Part shown: positions 61,129-64,000 of the stretch, piece after piece
How the letters are laid out: every line of letters begins with the position of its first letter
How positions within the stretch are numbered: position 1 is the first letter of the stretch
From: Clostridia bacterium
Lineage (GTDB): Bacteria > Bacillota > Clostridia > Christensenellales > Aristaeellaceae
Direction of reading: 5' to 3'
DNA: 64,000 nt
Assembly (NCBI GenBank): GCA_017431005.1
Contig: JAFRLY010000001.1
Coordinates: forward strand, 1 to 64,000
The notes under the pieces: generated by a model
Database searches by the model: none
What the model was told of the DNA's origin: nothing
The model's input: the letters and a program-made list of their open reading frames with translations, nothing else
Position numbers and translations under genes: made by a program

Positions 61129-62361
61129 ATGCCTGAGCAGGCTAAGCTTTCAGATCCGTCCGGCCGCGGCAGGGTGGACGGGTACAAGGTTATTTTCCCG
61201 CAGATGCAGCATCCCTATACGGAAGAGGAAATACAGGCGGTCGTTTCCGTTATGCGGAATGCGGAGGGCCAGACCCAGGGCAAATACCTGGAGCAGTTTG
61301 AGAAGGATTTTGCCGCCTTTGTCGGCGCGAAGTACGCCTTCGGCGTCAATAACTGCACCAACGCGCTGAAGCTGGCGGCGATTTTCTGCCATATTCAGCC
61401 GGGCGATGAGGTGATTATTCCGGCCTATACCTACTGCGCTTCCGCGATTCCCTTCGGCGATCTGGGAGCCAGAATCGTATGGGCGGATATCCATCCGGAA
61501 ACCTGGACCATCGATCCGGACGATTTTGAACGGAAGATTACGGATAAAACCAAGGCGGTTGTGGCCGTTCACCTGCTGGGCATTCCCTGCGATATGAAGC
61601 GCATTGTGGATATTGCGCGCCGTCACGGCATCAAAGTGGTGGAGGACTGCGCCCAGGCGCTGGACTGCCGGATCGACGGGCAGCATGTGGGCACCTTCGG
61701 CGACTTTGGCTGCTTCAGCTTCCATGCGGCCAAGACGATGACGACGCTGGGCGAAGGCGGCATGTTTGTCTGCCAGGACGATGAAATCGCGCATCAGGTG
61801 CCGGGCATCCGGCATAACGGGCTCTGCGCGTTCCAGGGGCCGAGGGAGCGCTTCTGGAAGCCCGCGATGAGCAACGTCGATGAATTCCTGGAGGACCGCT
61901 GGCCGCAGAACTTCTGCATCGGCGAGGCGCAGTGCGCGCTGGGCTCCGTGCAGCTCAAATCCGTGATTGCCAACAATGACATTCTGATTGAGCAGGACAG
62001 GCGGATCCGGGAATGGCTTAAGGATGTGCCGGAGATTTCCTTCCCTGCGATCGTGGAAGGCGGCCGCTATGTGGTGCATCAGTATATTATGCACTATGAC
62101 GGCAGCAGGAGCGGAAAGACCAGGGATGACCTGCTGGATCTGATGACGCAGAAATACGGCGTGCGCTGCATCGTGCAGTATTATCCGCTGTACCGGTATC
62201 CGCTTTTCCGGAAAAAGGGAATGGGCGCCTATGACTGCCCGGTGCTGGACGCCTGGTGGGATAACAGCTTCTCGTTCCCCTGGTGGTGTGGCATTGACGA
62301 TGAAAGCATGCGCATTATGTGCGAGGGACTGAAGGCCGCCGTGGAGGAGCTGCGCGGCTGA
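61129..62361 (+). CDS. DegT/DnrJ/EryC1/StrS-family aminotransferase
   Basis: A 410-residue PLP enzyme that normally aminates keto sugars or cyclitols. The cofactor Asp is in VVEDCAQALDC, the Schiff-base Lys in SFHAAKTMTTLGEGG, and VNNCTNALKLA binds phosphate. GGGGGAGG sets the start at ATG 61129. In most bacteria these enzymes build sugar antigens or amino-cyclitols, but here it follows an import cassette, so it may work in reverse on an amino sugar. The exact substrate is unknown. Confidence 0.88.
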   Translation: MPEQAKLSDPSGRGRVDGYKVIFPQMQHPYTEEEIQAVVSVMRNAEGQTQGKYLEQFEKDFAAFVGAKYAFGVNNCTNALKLAAIFCHIQPGDEVIIPAYTYCASAIPFGDLGARIVWADIHPETWTIDPDDFERKITDKTKAVVAVHLLGIPCDMKRIVDIARRHGIKVVEDCAQALDCRIDGQHVGTFGDFGCFSFHAAKTMTTLGEGGMFVCQDDEIAHQVPGIRHNGLCAFQGPRERFWKPAMSNVDEFLEDRWPQNFCIGEAQCALGSVQLKSVIANNDILIEQDRRIREWLKDVPEISFPAIVEGGRYVVHQYIMHYDGSRSGKTRDDLLDLMTQKYGVRCIVQYYPLYRYPLFRKKGMGAYDCPVLDAWWDNSFSFPWWCGIDDESMRIMCEGLKAAVEELRG

Positions 62362-62383
62362 ACGGAAAACCGGAACTGAACAG

Positions 62384-62437
62384 GCGGTCGAAAAGGCAGT
62401 GACCGTGAAACCGCTGCCTTTCGGCCGCTTTATTATA
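62384..62437 (+). terminator. Terminator-like hairpin between the aminotransferase and lyase genes
   Basis: A long imperfect stem (62384-62401 with 62412-62428, G-U pairs and one bulge) is followed by TTTATTAT. It may lower expression of the next genes rather than end transcription fully. Confidence 0.5.
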
Positions 62438-62458
62438 AAAAAAGAAGGATGAAAGCAA

Positions 62459-63358
62459 ATGAATGCAGAAAAATTCCGGGGGATTGTCGTGCCGGTGGTA
62501 AACCCGTGCACACCCGATGACGGGGTGGATGAGGAAGCGCTGATGCGTTTTTATGCCCGGCTGGAAAAGGCGCCGGTTCAGGGCCTGTATATTAACGGAG
62601 GCACCGGCGACGGCGGCAGCCTGACCCGGGAAGAGCGGGAAAGGACGGCGGAGCTGCTGCTGCCTGAAATGAAAAAAGCAAGGCGCTGCGCCATTGTGCA
62701 TGTGGGGCAGACCACCACGCGCCAGGCGGTTCTTCTGGCGGAGCACGCCATGAAGCACGGGGCGGACGCGGTCGCCAGCATTCCTCCCCGGAAGGGCTGG
62801 GATCAGGTGGAAGCCTATTACCGGACCCTGGCGGCGACCGGAGCGCCGGTGTTTGTGTATTATATTCCCGGCGTGACCGGCATGACGGCCGGCCTGAACG
62901 AGATGAAACGCATCCTGGATATTCCGGGGGTTGCGGGGCTGAAGCTCAGCGACTGGAATGTTTTTCTGCTCAGGCAGGTAAAGCTGGCTTATCCGGAGAA
63001 AATCGTATACTCCGGCTTTGACGAGATGCTGCTGCCCGGGCTGCTGTACGGCGCGGACGGCTGCATCGGCACATGGGAAAACCTGCTTCCGGAGCTGTAT
63101 GCCAAAGTGTATCAGCTGATCCGCGCGGGACGGACGGAGGAAGCCCGCCCGCTGGGCGAGGCCTTCACCGCTTTCCTGGCGGTCGGGTGGCGGTACGGCA
63201 TTATTGACACCTTTGAGGAGCTGATGCGCGCGAAGGGCTATGCGCAGCGCTGCTTCCGCGGACCGTCCTCCTGGTATCCCGGAAAGGTTCCGGCGGAGGT
63301 TGTGGCGGAGCTTCTGGGGCGGATGGACGAAATCAACAAAATGGTACAATCTGTATAA
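62459..63358 (+). CDS. Dihydrodipicolinate synthase/N-acetylneuraminate lyase-family protein
   Basis: A 299-residue class I aldolase with a TIM barrel. The N-terminal loop is INGGTGDGGSLT where DapA has GTTGE. Tyr is in YYIPGVTG and the Schiff-base Lys in AGLKLSDWN near 163. The family splits or joins pyruvate with aldehydes (sialic acid, keto-deoxy acids, dihydrodipicolinate). By setting, a sugar-acid or amino-sugar lyase is more likely than lysine synthesis. GAAGGATG precedes ATG 62459. Confidence 0.88.
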   Translation: MNAEKFRGIVVPVVNPCTPDDGVDEEALMRFYARLEKAPVQGLYINGGTGDGGSLTREERERTAELLLPEMKKARRCAIVHVGQTTTRQAVLLAEHAMKHGADAVASIPPRKGWDQVEAYYRTLAATGAPVFVYYIPGVTGMTAGLNEMKRILDIPGVAGLKLSDWNVFLLRQVKLAYPEKIVYSGFDEMLLPGLLYGADGCIGTWENLLPELYAKVYQLIRAGRTEEARPLGEAFTAFLAVGWRYGIIDTFEELMRAKGYAQRCFRGPSSWYPGKVPAEVVAELLGRMDEINKMVQSV

Positions 63359-63377
63359 GGAAATACAGGAGGCTTCC

Positions 63378-64000
63378 ATGGAATATGCAGTGATTCCGGG
63401 CACGGAGATGAAGGTCAGCCGTTTATGCCTGGGAACCATGACGTTCGGCGTGCCGGTGCCGGAGGCGGAGGCTGTCCGGCTGACAAGGTTCGCGCTGGAC
63501 GCCTGCGGGATCAATTTTATCGACACGGCGAATATGTACGAGGGCTACAACCGCTCGGCGGGCAGCGCGGGCGGCGTGGCGGAGGAAATTGTGGGGAAGG
63601 CCGCGGAGGGGCGGCGGAGCGATTTCGTGATCGCCACAAAGCTGGGAATGAAAGTCGGCGCCGCTCCGGAGGATGACATGACGAGCCCCGCGGCGGTCCG
63701 CATCCAGCTGACCCGCAGCCTGAAGCGGCTGAAAACTGATTATGTGGACGTGTATTATCTGCATCGCTTTGACCCTGTCACACCGCCGGGGGAAATTGCC
63801 CGCGCGATGGGAGAGGAGCTGAAGGCGGGGCGCATCCGGGCCTGGGGCGTAAGCAATTACACCTGCGGACAGCTGAAGGCGCTGATCGCGGCGGCCCGGG
63901 AGGAAAACGTGCCGCAGCCGGTGCTGTGCCAGCCCCAGATGAGCCTGCTCTGCCAAGGGCCGCTGGAGGACCTGGTGCCGTACTGCCGGGAACGGGGAAT
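63378..64000 (+). CDS. Aldo/keto reductase, partial (cut by window end)
   Basis: The first 207 codons of an aldo/keto reductase. The N terminus has VSRLCLGTMTFG, the catalytic Asp and Tyr are in FIDTANMYEG, Lys in FVIATKLG and His in VYYLHRFDP, followed by WGVSNYTCGQ. AGGAGGCTTCC precedes ATG 63378. It continues the operon 19 nt after the lyase gene. The C-terminal third lies outside the window. Confidence 0.9.
   Translation, partial: MEYAVIPGTEMKVSRLCLGTMTFGVPVPEAEAVRLTRFALDACGINFIDTANMYEGYNRSAGSAGGVAEEIVGKAAEGRRSDFVIATKLGMKVGAAPEDDMTSPAAVRIQLTRSLKRLKTDYVDVYYLHRFDPVTPPGEIARAMGEELKAGRIRAWGVSNYTCGQLKALIAAAREENVPQPVLCQPQMSLLCQGPLEDLVPYCRERG

Overview
The window looks like chromosome from a GC-rich, carbohydrate-fermenting Clostridia-type Firmicute, probably an uncultured gut or rumen lineage (Christensenellales-like is my guess from gene content). 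The signs are strong AGGAGG-type ribosome binding sites, many sigma-A promoters of the TTGACA-N17-TATAAT kind, LplB/YtcP-type sugar ABC transporters without their own ATPase, and many glycoside-degrading enzymes. I see no phage, CRISPR array or insertion sequence.

Layout. 0-0.3 kb: the 3' end of an rRNA operon (5S rRNA, tRNA-Asn). 0.4-2.5 kb: a drug/metabolite exporter and an azlCD amino-acid exporter pair whose azlD carries an in-frame stop. 2.7-10.8 kb: a URO-D/MtaA-like gene, ABC cassette 1 (two permeases and a binding protein), an aldo/keto reductase, a GntR regulator and an M20 dipeptidase. 10.9-13.4 kb: the dTDP-sugar genes rfbA, rfbC, rfbB. 13.5-22.0 kb: pepT, ABC cassette 2, a divergent AraC regulator and a GH112 galactoside phosphorylase. 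22.0-34.6 kb: a block of visibly lower GC forming a complete plant-glycan locus (GH43, SGNH esterase, GH2, membrane-bound AraC sensor, ABC cassette 3, divergent GH28). 34.6-41.0 kb: an MFS protein, rarA, a zinc-ribbon membrane protein, a ketopantoate-reductase-like enzyme, an RluA-type synthase and a YitT protein. 41.0-45.5 kb: a ParB-like/HAD-like gene divergent from a phosphonate pair (a tri-domain PEP mutase and phosphonopyruvate decarboxylase), then a headless ORF remnant. 45.6-64 kb: two minus-strand catabolic operons, separated by a LacI regulator, facing ABC cassette 4, which is followed by a DegT aminotransferase, a DHDPS/NAL-family lyase and a second aldo/keto reductase cut by the window end.

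How it fits together. Each ABC cassette sits with enzymes and a regulator that plausibly act on its substrate. All four lack an ATPase, so a shared MsmX-like ATPase elsewhere is expected. Cassette 4 and the isomerase/kinase operon are divergent and share an 11-bp palindrome over both control regions.

The most interesting signal is an RNA-like element of exactly 110 nt that occurs twice (5723-5832 on plus, 16508-16617 on minus). Both copies lie between the second permease gene and the binding-protein gene of an ABC cassette, and both begin at the permease stop codon. They share an invariant hairpin and a 3' block, while four other stems change by compensatory substitutions, which points to a conserved, apparently unnamed structured RNA.
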